7,502 nucleotides of DNA, from contig JAKSVJ010000054.1 in NCBI GenBank assembly GCA_024408015.1, forward strand, positions 1-7,502, read 5' to 3'. Every line of letters starts with the position of its first letter. Position 1 is the stretch's first letter. Shown piece after piece: positions 1 to 5,965 of the stretch. A program made the position numbers and the translations under genes. The stretch is from Clostridia bacterium. GTDB taxonomy: Bacteria; Bacillota; Clostridia; Oscillospirales; CAG-272. Under the pieces are notes generated by a model, which saw only the letters and a program-made list of their open reading frames with translations, was not told where the DNA came from and did not search any database.

Positions 1-1010
1 CTCCAAAAGATTGGTTCACCATTGATTTTAAACAAGAATTGTCCAAAGCTGTCCTTGACACTATCTGTTCTATCAAGCTCAATTGTTCGTAATCCAATTG
101 TTATGTTGTATGTATCGAGAACAGTCCCATCTTTTATAAGTTCGGCTTTGCATTGATATAGATTTTGTTCCCCATATCCCCTTGGCCACCACAATTTAGC
201 GTTTTTTATTTCAAATGCCATTCTGCTATATTGATTTCCCCAAATAGTCATTTCGTCACAGAATGAACTGTCGCCACAATTACCGGAGAATCTAATTCTA
301 TAGTTTTGGATTAAGTCGTCTGATGTTGTTACATCAAAGAACATTCTGATTTTAGCTATTTTTTCTGTTGGCTTTGTGTATAAAGTGTAGACAAAAACAT
401 CGTTGATGCTATCTTGCTTTTTTTGCATTATATCAATCGGCTTCCAAACGCCACATGAAATAATTCTAGGAAGAATATCCCATCCAAAAGAATGGGCTGA
501 TTTTCTAATATACATTGATTGGTAGTTGTACCACAATGCATTAGATGCAGCTGGAATAGTATGTTTTTTGGCTTCAATTACAGGTGGTATGAAGTGGATA
601 ACAATTTCATGTTTTCCCATTTCCAAAACCGGAGTCTTGAATGGGGTGAACATGTTATCAGCATGTAGTACAAATTTGCCATCGATATATATATCGCAAA
701 TTGTATCTAGTCCGCCAAAGAACAAATAGCTATCGACTGTATTTATTTCAAATTTTGAACTATACCAAACGTGCATTGTTTCAAGGTATTGAAGCTTTAT
801 AGCATTATCTCCCCAAAATGGATCAGGAATTAATCCGTTTTTAAACAAATCCAATACAAAGTTTCCCGGAACTGTACAATTTAAATTCTTAAAACCTTGT
901 TTATTAAGATCATCTATTGAAGATATATCATAGGCGAAATTGGCGCACTTAGAGTTCTCCTCATAATATAAAGACCAATTTCCAGATAATGTATTAATTT
1001 TATTATCCAT
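1..1010 (-). CDS. Glycoside hydrolase family 2 protein, beta-mannosidase-like (3'-truncated by window edge)
   Basis: This is the N-terminal 336 codons of a GH2 enzyme, read on the minus strand from ATG at 1010 and still open at base 1. The sequence shows the N-terminal sugar-binding jelly-roll: VPGNFVLDLF (47-56), GLIPDPFWGDN (59-69), VWY (81-83), GGLDT (99-103) and RK-x4-FGWDILPR (169-182) followed by CGVWKP (186-191). A beta-sandwich linker with WWPRGYGEQNLY (274-285) comes next, then FKINGEPIFW (327-336), the usual entry to the TIM barrel. This layout is that of beta-mannosidase-type GH2 enzymes. The acid/base and nucleophile glutamates lie outside the window, so activity cannot be confirmed. 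There is no signal peptide, so the enzyme is probably cytoplasmic and acts on imported glycosides. A GGAG site ends 5 nt before the ATG and overlaps the stop of the upstream GH123-like gene only 2 nt away, implying co-transcription and translational coupling. Beta-glucuronidase- or galactosidase-type specificity is not excluded but fits less well. Confidence 0.9.
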   Translation of the reverse strand, partial: MDNKINTLSGNWSLYYEENSKCANFAYDISSIDDLNKQGFKNLNCTVPGNFVLDLFKNGLIPDPFWGDNAIKLQYLETMHVWYSSKFEINTVDSYLFFGGLDTICDIYIDGKFVLHADNMFTPFKTPVLEMGKHEIVIHFIPPVIEAKKHTIPAASNALWYNYQSMYIRKSAHSFGWDILPRIISCGVWKPIDIMQKKQDSINDVFVYTLYTKPTEKIAKIRMFFDVTTSDDLIQNYRIRFSGNCGDSSFCDEMTIWGNQYSRMAFEIKNAKLWWPRGYGEQNLYQCKAELIKDGTVLDTYNITIGLRTIELDRTDSVKDSFGQFLFKINGEPIFW

Positions 1011-1012
1011 AG

Positions 1013-2683
1013 TTACTCCGATATTGTTGTGTGTTTCTTAATGATTGCATTTACAACTTCACGAACTTTTAGAATATCATCTGCACATTTAGCGCATTCA
1101 TAAAATTCGATTGAACGTCCAAATTCTTTTTCAATCTTTTTTAGCACTTTCTCTTTGCCAACAAGACTTGAAGCTAGTTTCATTGCTCTAATGTCTTGTA
1201 GAGCATCGTAAAACACTTCAATTCTCAAAGAATCAATTGCAGTTCCGTCCTCAGCTGGGTAGACAGAGAGTGGGTCACCAGCAGGAACCCAATAGTTGCC
1301 TGACAATTCGTTCCAAGGGTTTATTGCATGAACTGAGTGCATACTTCTATAGAAGTTGAATCCCCATTGTAAGAAGCCAACAATGTCATATTTAAACATT
1401 TGCATGCCTATGCTACGTGTTCTCCAAGAATGCATGTTAATCAATCTATTTGATACTTTGTCGCATTGACCGCAACAATAATATACCCATAGATTTGGAA
1501 CATTTGCCTTCAAGAATGGTTCTATTCTATTAGAGGCGGGGATTGGTGTTGATACAACACCCTTACTAAAGAACTCAAAATCGGATAAAGCATCCATAAT
1601 TGTATAGTCTTTTAAAAGATCAATTATAGAGTTTCTAGCAGCGTTGTAAGACTCGAGTTGTTTTTCATTTGGCTCATCTGAGATGTGGAAGAAGCATTTC
1701 TTATCTAGTCCACGTTTTTTCATGTGGGCCAAGAAACTTTTGATGAAAGCGCGAATAAATGTCACATATTCGTCACTTGTTGCATCAGTATCCCAACCAA
1801 ATATTTTCTTTTCAACACCATCGACAGTAGCTATAACTTTTGGCGAATGAGCGGCTCCCCATTGTGTGAATAAGTGTGATATTTCAAAATATTCAATTCC
1901 ACAATCTAAAGCGATATTTATATATTTATCGAGCAAATCATATTTAAATGAATATTTGCCATTCTTATCTTTAACCTTAACAAGTTGGCATGTTAACCTT
2001 TCACCACCGATTTCGGTGTCTAGAGGCGGTGTAAACACAGGTGTTAATAATAGATTAATACCATTTTTTACCGCACAAGAAATATAGTTTTTAATTATTT
2101 CAAAGTGTTCATCTGAGTATACAGGCACACGATAGTACTCGGCCAAACTGTCAACATGGAACCATTGTGTTACAATTGTTTCTTGCTTAGGTAGAATTGC
2201 ATTAATAATGTCGATTTTAAGTGTTTGAACATATCTCGTTCCATTATCATCAATAACCATAACGTCCAATTTGCTGGTGCCAGCTTTTGCATCTTCAGGG
2301 ATATCCATAGTAAACCACAAGGAACGCAAAGCTTTTCCACGTAGTCTTATTTTTCCGTGGAACTGGAGTGGCATAAGAGGGTCTGGATACAAACCTGGCT
2401 CGGACGAAACAACATCGCTATCAGCTCTCTCTGGACCATAGGAAGGGTATGTTACAGGAACATATTCGACTTGTCTTACACTGACAAGATCAGCCAATTC
2501 TCCTTCAACCTTGGGGAGAAATTGAACGAAATTCGAGTAAGTATATTCTTCTATATATAAAAGCAATTGGAAGCTAATTCTTTCACCTTTCAATGCTGAG
2601 ATTTTTTTCAATTCATGGTATGAAGACAAATCGTTTTGAATCATTACTTTCTCAAGAGAAGAAACGAGTTTTGTTTTTAACAT
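1013..2683 (-). CDS. GH123-like / DUF4091 domain glycosidase
   Basis: A 556-residue protein. The ATG at 2683 is preferred because a GGAG box (2690-2693) sits 6 nt upstream; an in-frame TTG at 2695 would overlap that box. The N-terminal ~165 residues look like a beta-sandwich, with YPDPLMPL (99-106) and WFTMDIPEDAKAG (123-135), typical of the GH123 N-terminal domain. The rest resembles the DUF4091/GH123 TIM barrel: FTQWGAAHSPK (272-282), FHISDEP (332-338), YYCCGQ (401-406) and GFLQWGFNFY (436-445), then GDP and VYP near 469-476. In characterised GH123 beta-N-acetylgalactosaminidases an adjacent Asp-Glu pair drives substrate-assisted catalysis, and D336-E337 is the matching pair here. A GalNAc-like substrate is inference only, since many DUF4091 proteins are untested. 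No signal peptide is visible, so the protein is presumably cytoplasmic. It is the first gene of the leftward operon, with the GH2 gene starting 2 nt after its TAA stop. Confidence 0.88.
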   Translation of the reverse strand: MLKTKLVSSLEKVMIQNDLSSYHELKKISALKGERISFQLLLYIEEYTYSNFVQFLPKVEGELADLVSVRQVEYVPVTYPSYGPERADSDVVSSEPGLYPDPLMPLQFHGKIRLRGKALRSLWFTMDIPEDAKAGTSKLDVMVIDDNGTRYVQTLKIDIINAILPKQETIVTQWFHVDSLAEYYRVPVYSDEHFEIIKNYISCAVKNGINLLLTPVFTPPLDTEIGGERLTCQLVKVKDKNGKYSFKYDLLDKYINIALDCGIEYFEISHLFTQWGAAHSPKVIATVDGVEKKIFGWDTDATSDEYVTFIRAFIKSFLAHMKKRGLDKKCFFHISDEPNEKQLESYNAARNSIIDLLKDYTIMDALSDFEFFSKGVVSTPIPASNRIEPFLKANVPNLWVYYCCGQCDKVSNRLINMHSWRTRSIGMQMFKYDIVGFLQWGFNFYRSMHSVHAINPWNELSGNYWVPAGDPLSVYPAEDGTAIDSLRIEVFYDALQDIRAMKLASSLVGKEKVLKKIEKEFGRSIEFYECAKCADDILKVREVVNAIIKKHTTISE

Positions 2684-2689
2684 ATAACA

Positions 2690-2693
2690 CTCC
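2690..2693 (-). promoter_or_regulatory. Ribosome binding site of the GH123-like gene
   Basis: GGAG on the minus strand, six bases before ATG 2683. It decides the start: the in-frame TTG at 2695 lies immediately upstream of this box and has no comparable site of its own. Confidence 0.8.
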
Positions 2694-2715
2694 AATATAG
2701 TTAATTAGTAATGCT

Positions 2716-2744
2716 ATTTTAGTACATTGTGCCTTAAGTTGCAA
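2716..2744 (-). promoter_or_regulatory. Sigma-A-type promoter of the GH123-like/GH2 operon
   Basis: On the minus strand, a -35 box TTGCAA (2739-2744, 4 of 6 to consensus) and a -10 box TAAAAT (2716-2721, 5 of 6) are separated by exactly 17 nt. Transcription would begin near 2709 and leave a leader of about 25 nt before ATG 2683. The -35 box lies inside the 8-bp perfect palindrome GTTGCAAC (2738-2745), which could be part of an operator, though 8 bp is short. Predicted by eye only. Confidence 0.6.
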
Positions 2745-2764
2745 CAACGAACTGTAAAAATGTG

Positions 2765-2793
2765 TGGAAAACAAGTTCGCATTGTAGTAAAAT
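2765..2793 (+). promoter_or_regulatory. Candidate promoter of the flavodoxin-fusion gene
   Basis: TGGAAA (2765-2770, 4 of 6 to the -35 consensus) and TAAAAT (2788-2793, 5 of 6 to the -10 consensus) are spaced by 17 nt, giving a start near 2800 and a leader of about 30 nt to ATG 2831. It would diverge from the leftward glycosidase promoter, with the -35 boxes about 20 nt apart. The -35 match is weak and this AT-rich stretch offers other possible -10 boxes. Confidence 0.35.
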
Positions 2794-2830
2794 TAAAATA
2801 ACTAAAAATGACACCTGGGAGATTATGACA

Positions 2831-4180
2831 ATGAAAGTTTTAGTTGTGAATGCGAGTCCAAAAGGCAAATATTCAATCACTGTTCAAACAGCGAAGTATT
2901 TTGAAAAATTATACTCAAAATCAGAATTTCAATATATCGATGTTGGACAAAAAATTAGATACTATGAAAATCACATTGATGAAGCAATTGAACAAATTAA
3001 CAATGCAGACATTATTGTTTTTTCATATCCTGTTTACACGTTTATGTGTCCGAGCCAACTACACAGATTTATTGAACTTCTTAAAGAAAGTGGTGCTACT
3101 TTCGAAGGCAAAGTGGCCACCCAAATTAGCACATCAAAGCATTTTTATGATGTGACCGCTCATAGATACCTTGAAGCAAATCTATATGATTTGGGCTTTG
3201 AATATATTAAGGGATTGAGCGCAGATATGTCTGATTTAACATCCAAAAAAGGCGAGAAGGAAGCAAGAGACTTCTTTAAGCATCTTGTTTGGTGTTATGA
3301 TAATAAAATATATGCAAGCAAAGATATCGTAGCATACGATTTTGAGCCAGTCCAAGTTACGCCATGCGAGCAAAGCGAAAAATGTGGCAATAAAACAATA
3401 GCGATTGTTGCTGATATAAAACCGGGAGACAAACCATTGGCAGAAATGGTTTTAAGATTCACTTCGAAATCGCAAAACAAGGTTATCTTTTATAACATTG
3501 AAGATTTCAAATTTAGTGGTGGATGTCTTGGATGCATGGAATGTATCGGTGATGGCAAGTGTGTGTACAAAGATGGTTTCGAAGATTTCTTGAGAAATGA
3601 AATTCAAGTCTGTGATGCCATAGTATATGCATTTTCAATAAAAGATCACTCAATGGGCCCTAGATTTAAAATGTATGATGATAGACAATTTTGTAATGGT
3701 CACCGAACTGTAACAATGGGCAAGCCCATTGGATTTATTGTAAGTGGCAACATAAATAAAGAAACAAATCTTAAAATGGTACTAGAAGGAAAGAGTGGAG
3801 TAGGAGGAAACTATCTTACTGGAATAGTGGATAATTCTTCGAATCCAGATGCCGAGATTGACAAATTGGCAAAGAATATGGATTATGCTTTAGATAACAA
3901 TTATCTTGAGCCGCAAAACTTCCTTGGAGTAGGTGGATTTAAGATTTTTAGAGACTTAATATACTTGATGAGAGGTATGACAAGCGCAGACCATAAGTTC
4001 TTCAAAAAGCATCATCAATATGATTTTCCTCAAAAACAGATTGGCTTTTCATTAGCTATGTATGGCGCCGGTTTTGTCATGAGAAACAAAAAAATCAAGA
4101 GGAAACTAGGAAACAAACTCAACGATGGAATGATTAGCAGTTATGTGAAAATAATTGACAAATGTGACCCCATTGACTAA
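2831..4180 (+). CDS. Tandem flavodoxin-fold / iron-sulfur flavoprotein (NAD(P)H-dependent FMN reductase-like)
   Basis: A 449-residue protein carrying two flavodoxin-like domains. Domain 1 (about 1-165) opens with MKVLVVNASPKGK, the FMN phosphate-binding loop pattern of NADPH-dependent FMN reductases, and has FSYPVYTFMCPSQLHRF at 64-80. Domain 2 starts near 188 (KTIAIVADIKPG) and contains C232-x2-C235-x2-C238-x5-C244, the compact cysteine motif that holds a 4Fe-4S cluster in Isf-type flavoproteins; CDAIVYAFSIKDHSMGPRFK follows at 261-280. The C-terminal ~80 residues are basic and look helical. The likely role is electron transfer or reduction of an unknown acceptor in the cytoplasm; the substrate cannot be read from sequence. 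The start is ATG 2831 because GGGAG (2817-2821) is 9 nt away. ATG 2825 is too close to that box (3 nt), and a further upstream in-frame GTG at 2762 would lie within the promoter region. The nucleotidyltransferase gene follows after 55 nt. Confidence 0.85.
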   Translation: MKVLVVNASPKGKYSITVQTAKYFEKLYSKSEFQYIDVGQKIRYYENHIDEAIEQINNADIIVFSYPVYTFMCPSQLHRFIELLKESGATFEGKVATQISTSKHFYDVTAHRYLEANLYDLGFEYIKGLSADMSDLTSKKGEKEARDFFKHLVWCYDNKIYASKDIVAYDFEPVQVTPCEQSEKCGNKTIAIVADIKPGDKPLAEMVLRFTSKSQNKVIFYNIEDFKFSGGCLGCMECIGDGKCVYKDGFEDFLRNEIQVCDAIVYAFSIKDHSMGPRFKMYDDRQFCNGHRTVTMGKPIGFIVSGNINKETNLKMVLEGKSGVGGNYLTGIVDNSSNPDAEIDKLAKNMDYALDNNYLEPQNFLGVGGFKIFRDLIYLMRGMTSADHKFFKKHHQYDFPQKQIGFSLAMYGAGFVMRNKKIKRKLGNKLNDGMISSYVKIIDKCDPID

Positions 4181-4189
4181 ACAACAAAA

Positions 4190-4198
4190 TGTTACAAT
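4190..4198 (+). promoter_or_regulatory. Candidate extended -10 promoter for the nucleotidyltransferase gene
   Basis: TGTTACAAT fits the extended -10 pattern TGn-TATAAT with one mismatch, 37 nt before ATG 4236. The nearest -35-like hexamer, TTGACT (4173-4178), is only 14 nt away, so the promoter would rely on the TG extension. It would let the nucleotidyltransferase be transcribed without the upstream flavoprotein gene. Read-through from the upstream gene remains possible, since no terminator is visible between them. Confidence 0.4.
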
Positions 4199-4225
4199 AA
4201 TCAAACCCTGGCAAATAAGACATTT

Positions 4226-4230
4226 GGAGG
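4226..4230 (+). promoter_or_regulatory. Ribosome binding site of the nucleotidyltransferase gene
   Basis: A perfect GGAGG lies five bases before ATG 4236. It fixes that start over the upstream in-frame ATG at 4155, which has no such site and lies inside the preceding gene. Confidence 0.85.
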
Positions 4231-4235
4231 ATACT

Positions 4236-5147
4236 ATGGAATTAGTTATTTTGGCAGCAGGTATGGGAAGTAGATTCGGTGGTCTCAAGCAGATTGAGCC
4301 TATCGATGAATACGGAAATTTTATTATTGACTATTCAATATACGATGCCATTGAGGCAGGATTTGACACAGCTATATTTATCATCAAAGAAGAAAACTAT
4401 GATGATTTTAGAAATACAATAGGAAAAAGAATCGAGAACAAAATCAAGGTCAAGTACGCCTTCCAAAAAACTGAAGATGTACCATCGGGATATACATGTC
4501 CTAAGGATAGAACAAAACCATGGGGAACAGCACATGCTATCATGGCGGCAAGAGATCAGATTACAGACAACTTCATAATAATAAATGCCGATGATTTCTA
4601 TGGAAAAGAATCTTTCAGAGTGGCTGCAGATTTTATCAAGAGCATTCCAAATGGAACACAAGGCAAATATGCAAATGTTTTATATAACGTTGCAAACACC
4701 ATGGCTGAAAACGGAAGTGTTAAACGTGGTGTATGCTTCGCAAAACCAGATGGCACATTTGACAAGTTGATTGAATCTAGCATAGAAAGAAACGCAAAAG
4801 GTGAAATTGTAGCAACTCCTCTTGATACAAAAATCCCTGAAATGATTATCCCAGAAACAACACCAGTATCAATGAATATGTTTGTGTTCACAAAAGATTT
4901 GGTTGACACAGTTGTTAATGGTATGCCAGCATTCCTTGACGAGAATAAGGATAACATGCTTAAATGTGAATACTTGATACCTACGGTTGTATCTGACAAA
5001 GTTAATGCTGGAGAAGCAACACTTGATATGTTAACAACTACAGCCATTTGGTATGGTATGACATATAAAGAAGATAAACCAATGGTTGTTAGCAGCATTA
5101 AAGCTTTGGTAGATGCAGGACAATATAAACCAGGACTTTGGAAATAA
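4236..5147 (+). CDS. Sugar-phosphate nucleotidyltransferase family protein
   Basis: A 303-residue single-domain enzyme of the NTP_transferase (GT-A-like Rossmann) superfamily. LAAGMGSRFGGLKQ (6-19) is the glycine-rich nucleotide-binding signature, a variant of LxxGxGxR. PWGTAHA (95-101) helps form the substrate pocket in the superfamily. INADDFYG (116-123) carries the acidic residues expected to bind the divalent metal. The tail KEDKPMVVSSIKALVDAG (278-295) resembles a distinct family of stand-alone nucleotidyltransferases common in gut Bacillota and Bacteroidota, usually annotated only as NDP-sugar pyrophosphorylase-like. The reaction would join a nucleoside triphosphate and a sugar- or alcohol-phosphate to release pyrophosphate; neither nucleotide nor sugar can be assigned. 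It lacks the C-terminal left-handed beta-helix of GlmU and GlgC. It is cytosolic. It lies 55 nt downstream of the flavoprotein gene and is followed by a terminator 9 nt after its TAA stop. Confidence 0.88.
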   Translation: MELVILAAGMGSRFGGLKQIEPIDEYGNFIIDYSIYDAIEAGFDTAIFIIKEENYDDFRNTIGKRIENKIKVKYAFQKTEDVPSGYTCPKDRTKPWGTAHAIMAARDQITDNFIIINADDFYGKESFRVAADFIKSIPNGTQGKYANVLYNVANTMAENGSVKRGVCFAKPDGTFDKLIESSIERNAKGEIVATPLDTKIPEMIIPETTPVSMNMFVFTKDLVDTVVNGMPAFLDENKDNMLKCEYLIPTVVSDKVNAGEATLDMLTTTAIWYGMTYKEDKPMVVSSIKALVDAGQYKPGLWK

Positions 5148-5156
5148 TTTAGCAAC

Positions 5157-5179
5157 AGGGAGAGTATATCTCCCTTTTT
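5157..5179 (+). terminator. Rho-independent terminator after the nucleotidyltransferase gene
   Basis: A stem AGGGAGA (5157-5163) pairs with TCTCCCT (5169-5175) around the 5-nt loop GTATA. A T-run at 5175-5179 follows directly; its first T doubles as the last stem base. This separates the flavoprotein/nucleotidyltransferase unit from the phosphoesterase operon. Confidence 0.78.
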
Positions 5180-5184
5180 CGTGA

Positions 5185-5241
5185 GCGACACATTTAAATA
5201 TCTAAATATGTATATTGAAACCAATTGTTAGCACGTACAAC
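5185..5241 (+). promoter_or_regulatory. Presumed promoter region of the phosphoesterase operon
   Basis: A promoter is expected here because a terminator lies just upstream, but no clean one can be picked by eye. Option one is GCGACA (5185-5190) with TATATT (5211-5216), a good -10 but a 20-nt spacer. Option two is TTGAAA (5215-5220) with TACAAC (5236-5241) at a short 15-nt spacing. The stretch is very AT-rich (5192-5216). Confidence 0.28.
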
Positions 5242-5252
5242 TTTTAGGAAAT

Positions 5253-5256
5253 GGAG
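5253..5256 (+). promoter_or_regulatory. Ribosome binding site selecting a TTG start
   Basis: GGAG lies seven bases before TTG 5264, the only start in this frame with a good site. The in-frame TTG at 5225 has no purine-rich box before it, and the ATG at 5251 is in another frame. Confidence 0.7.
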
Positions 5257-5263
5257 ATTAGCT

Positions 5264-5965
5264 TTGAAATTAACCAAGTATAATTTAAATGGCCCAAATT
5301 TAAGAACAGTAGTTGTTGCTGATCTTCACGACCGTGAGGCTAGCAATGTTATTGAAAAAATAAAAGAATTAAAACCAGATGTTATTTTTATTCCGGGTGA
5401 TTTGACATCACACAAAATTGATTCTAAAAAGAATCACAACACGCTAGATACTTTACGGAAACTTGTATCAATTTCCCCGGTGTTTTACTCAAGAGGAAAT
5501 CACGAGTGGGTTTTTGATGAAAACGACATTAAAGCAATAAGATCACTCGGAGTAACATTTTTAGACAATGAATTTGTTCACTTTGGAGAATTTGTGATTG
5601 GCGGTCAAAAGTCAGCACAACGTTGCGGCATACACCACATAAAGGATGACATACCCGAAATCCAATGGCTTAATGATTATGTTAACGAAGAGGGATATCA
5701 CATCTTATTAAACCATCATCCGGAGTATATATCTAATGTACCTAGCAAAGTCGAGTTAGTATTATCGGGCCATGCTCATGGTGGACAATGGATAATTTTT
5801 AATCATGGTATATTTGCCCCTGGGCAAGGGTTGTTTCCGAAATATACAAAAGGTCAATACGGCAACATGATTTTGAGTGCTGGACTTACCAATACCGTAA
5901 TGTTACCAAGAATCGGTAATCCAACTGAATTAATATACATAGAAATCGGGGAAGAAAATGGATAG
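5264..5965 (+). CDS. Calcineurin-like metallophosphoesterase
   Basis: A 233-residue cytosolic enzyme with the full metallophosphoesterase signature: D20-L-H22, GD (45-46), GNHE (78-81), H151 in NHHPEY, and GHAHGGQ (169-175). These residues bind the two metal ions in the family, so the active site looks intact. The GHAHGGQ form and the overall length resemble YkuE-type phosphoesterases, but there is no N-terminal membrane anchor or export signal. The substrate (phosphomonoester, phosphodiester or nucleotide) is unknown. The TTG start at 5264 is chosen from its GGAG site and gives an N-terminus (MKLTKYNL) typical of the family; the upstream TTG at 5225 would add 13 residues. It is the first gene after the terminator. 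Its last codons overlap the next gene by 8 nt, so the two are probably translationally coupled. Confidence 0.88.
   Translation: MKLTKYNLNGPNLRTVVVADLHDREASNVIEKIKELKPDVIFIPGDLTSHKIDSKKNHNTLDTLRKLVSISPVFYSRGNHEWVFDENDIKAIRSLGVTFLDNEFVHFGEFVIGGQKSAQRCGIHHIKDDIPEIQWLNDYVNEEGYHILLNHHPEYISNVPSKVELVLSGHAHGGQWIIFNHGIFAPGQGLFPKYTKGQYGNMILSAGLTNTVMLPRIGNPTELIYIEIGEENG

Noticed and set aside
526..729. 67-codon plus-strand open frame inside the GH2 gene
   Set aside because: It lies antisense to a well-supported GH2 reading frame, has no ribosome site and shows no recognisable protein pattern.
2762..2830. 23-residue N-terminal extension of the flavoprotein from GTG 2762
   Set aside because: It would cover the promoter candidate, lacks a ribosome site, and the family N-terminus begins at MKVLVVNASPK.
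4155..4235. 27-residue N-terminal extension of the nucleotidyltransferase from ATG 4155
   Set aside because: It overlaps the preceding gene, and a perfect GGAGG precedes ATG 4236, where the family N-terminus begins.
4335..4661. 108-codon minus-strand open frame rich in Ile, Phe and Cys
   Set aside because: It mimics a membrane protein but is the reverse complement of conserved nucleotidyltransferase codons and has no start signals.
5191..5216. AT-rich imperfect repeat of TTTAAATAT / TCTAAATAT as an operator or recombination site
   Set aside because: It is too short and AT-rich to distinguish from ordinary promoter-region composition.
4598..5224. 208-codon minus-strand open frame opposite the nucleotidyltransferase
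   Set aside because: It is long, but the opposite strand encodes a clear nucleotidyltransferase with family motifs. The minus-strand protein has no recognisable domain and would span the terminator hairpin.
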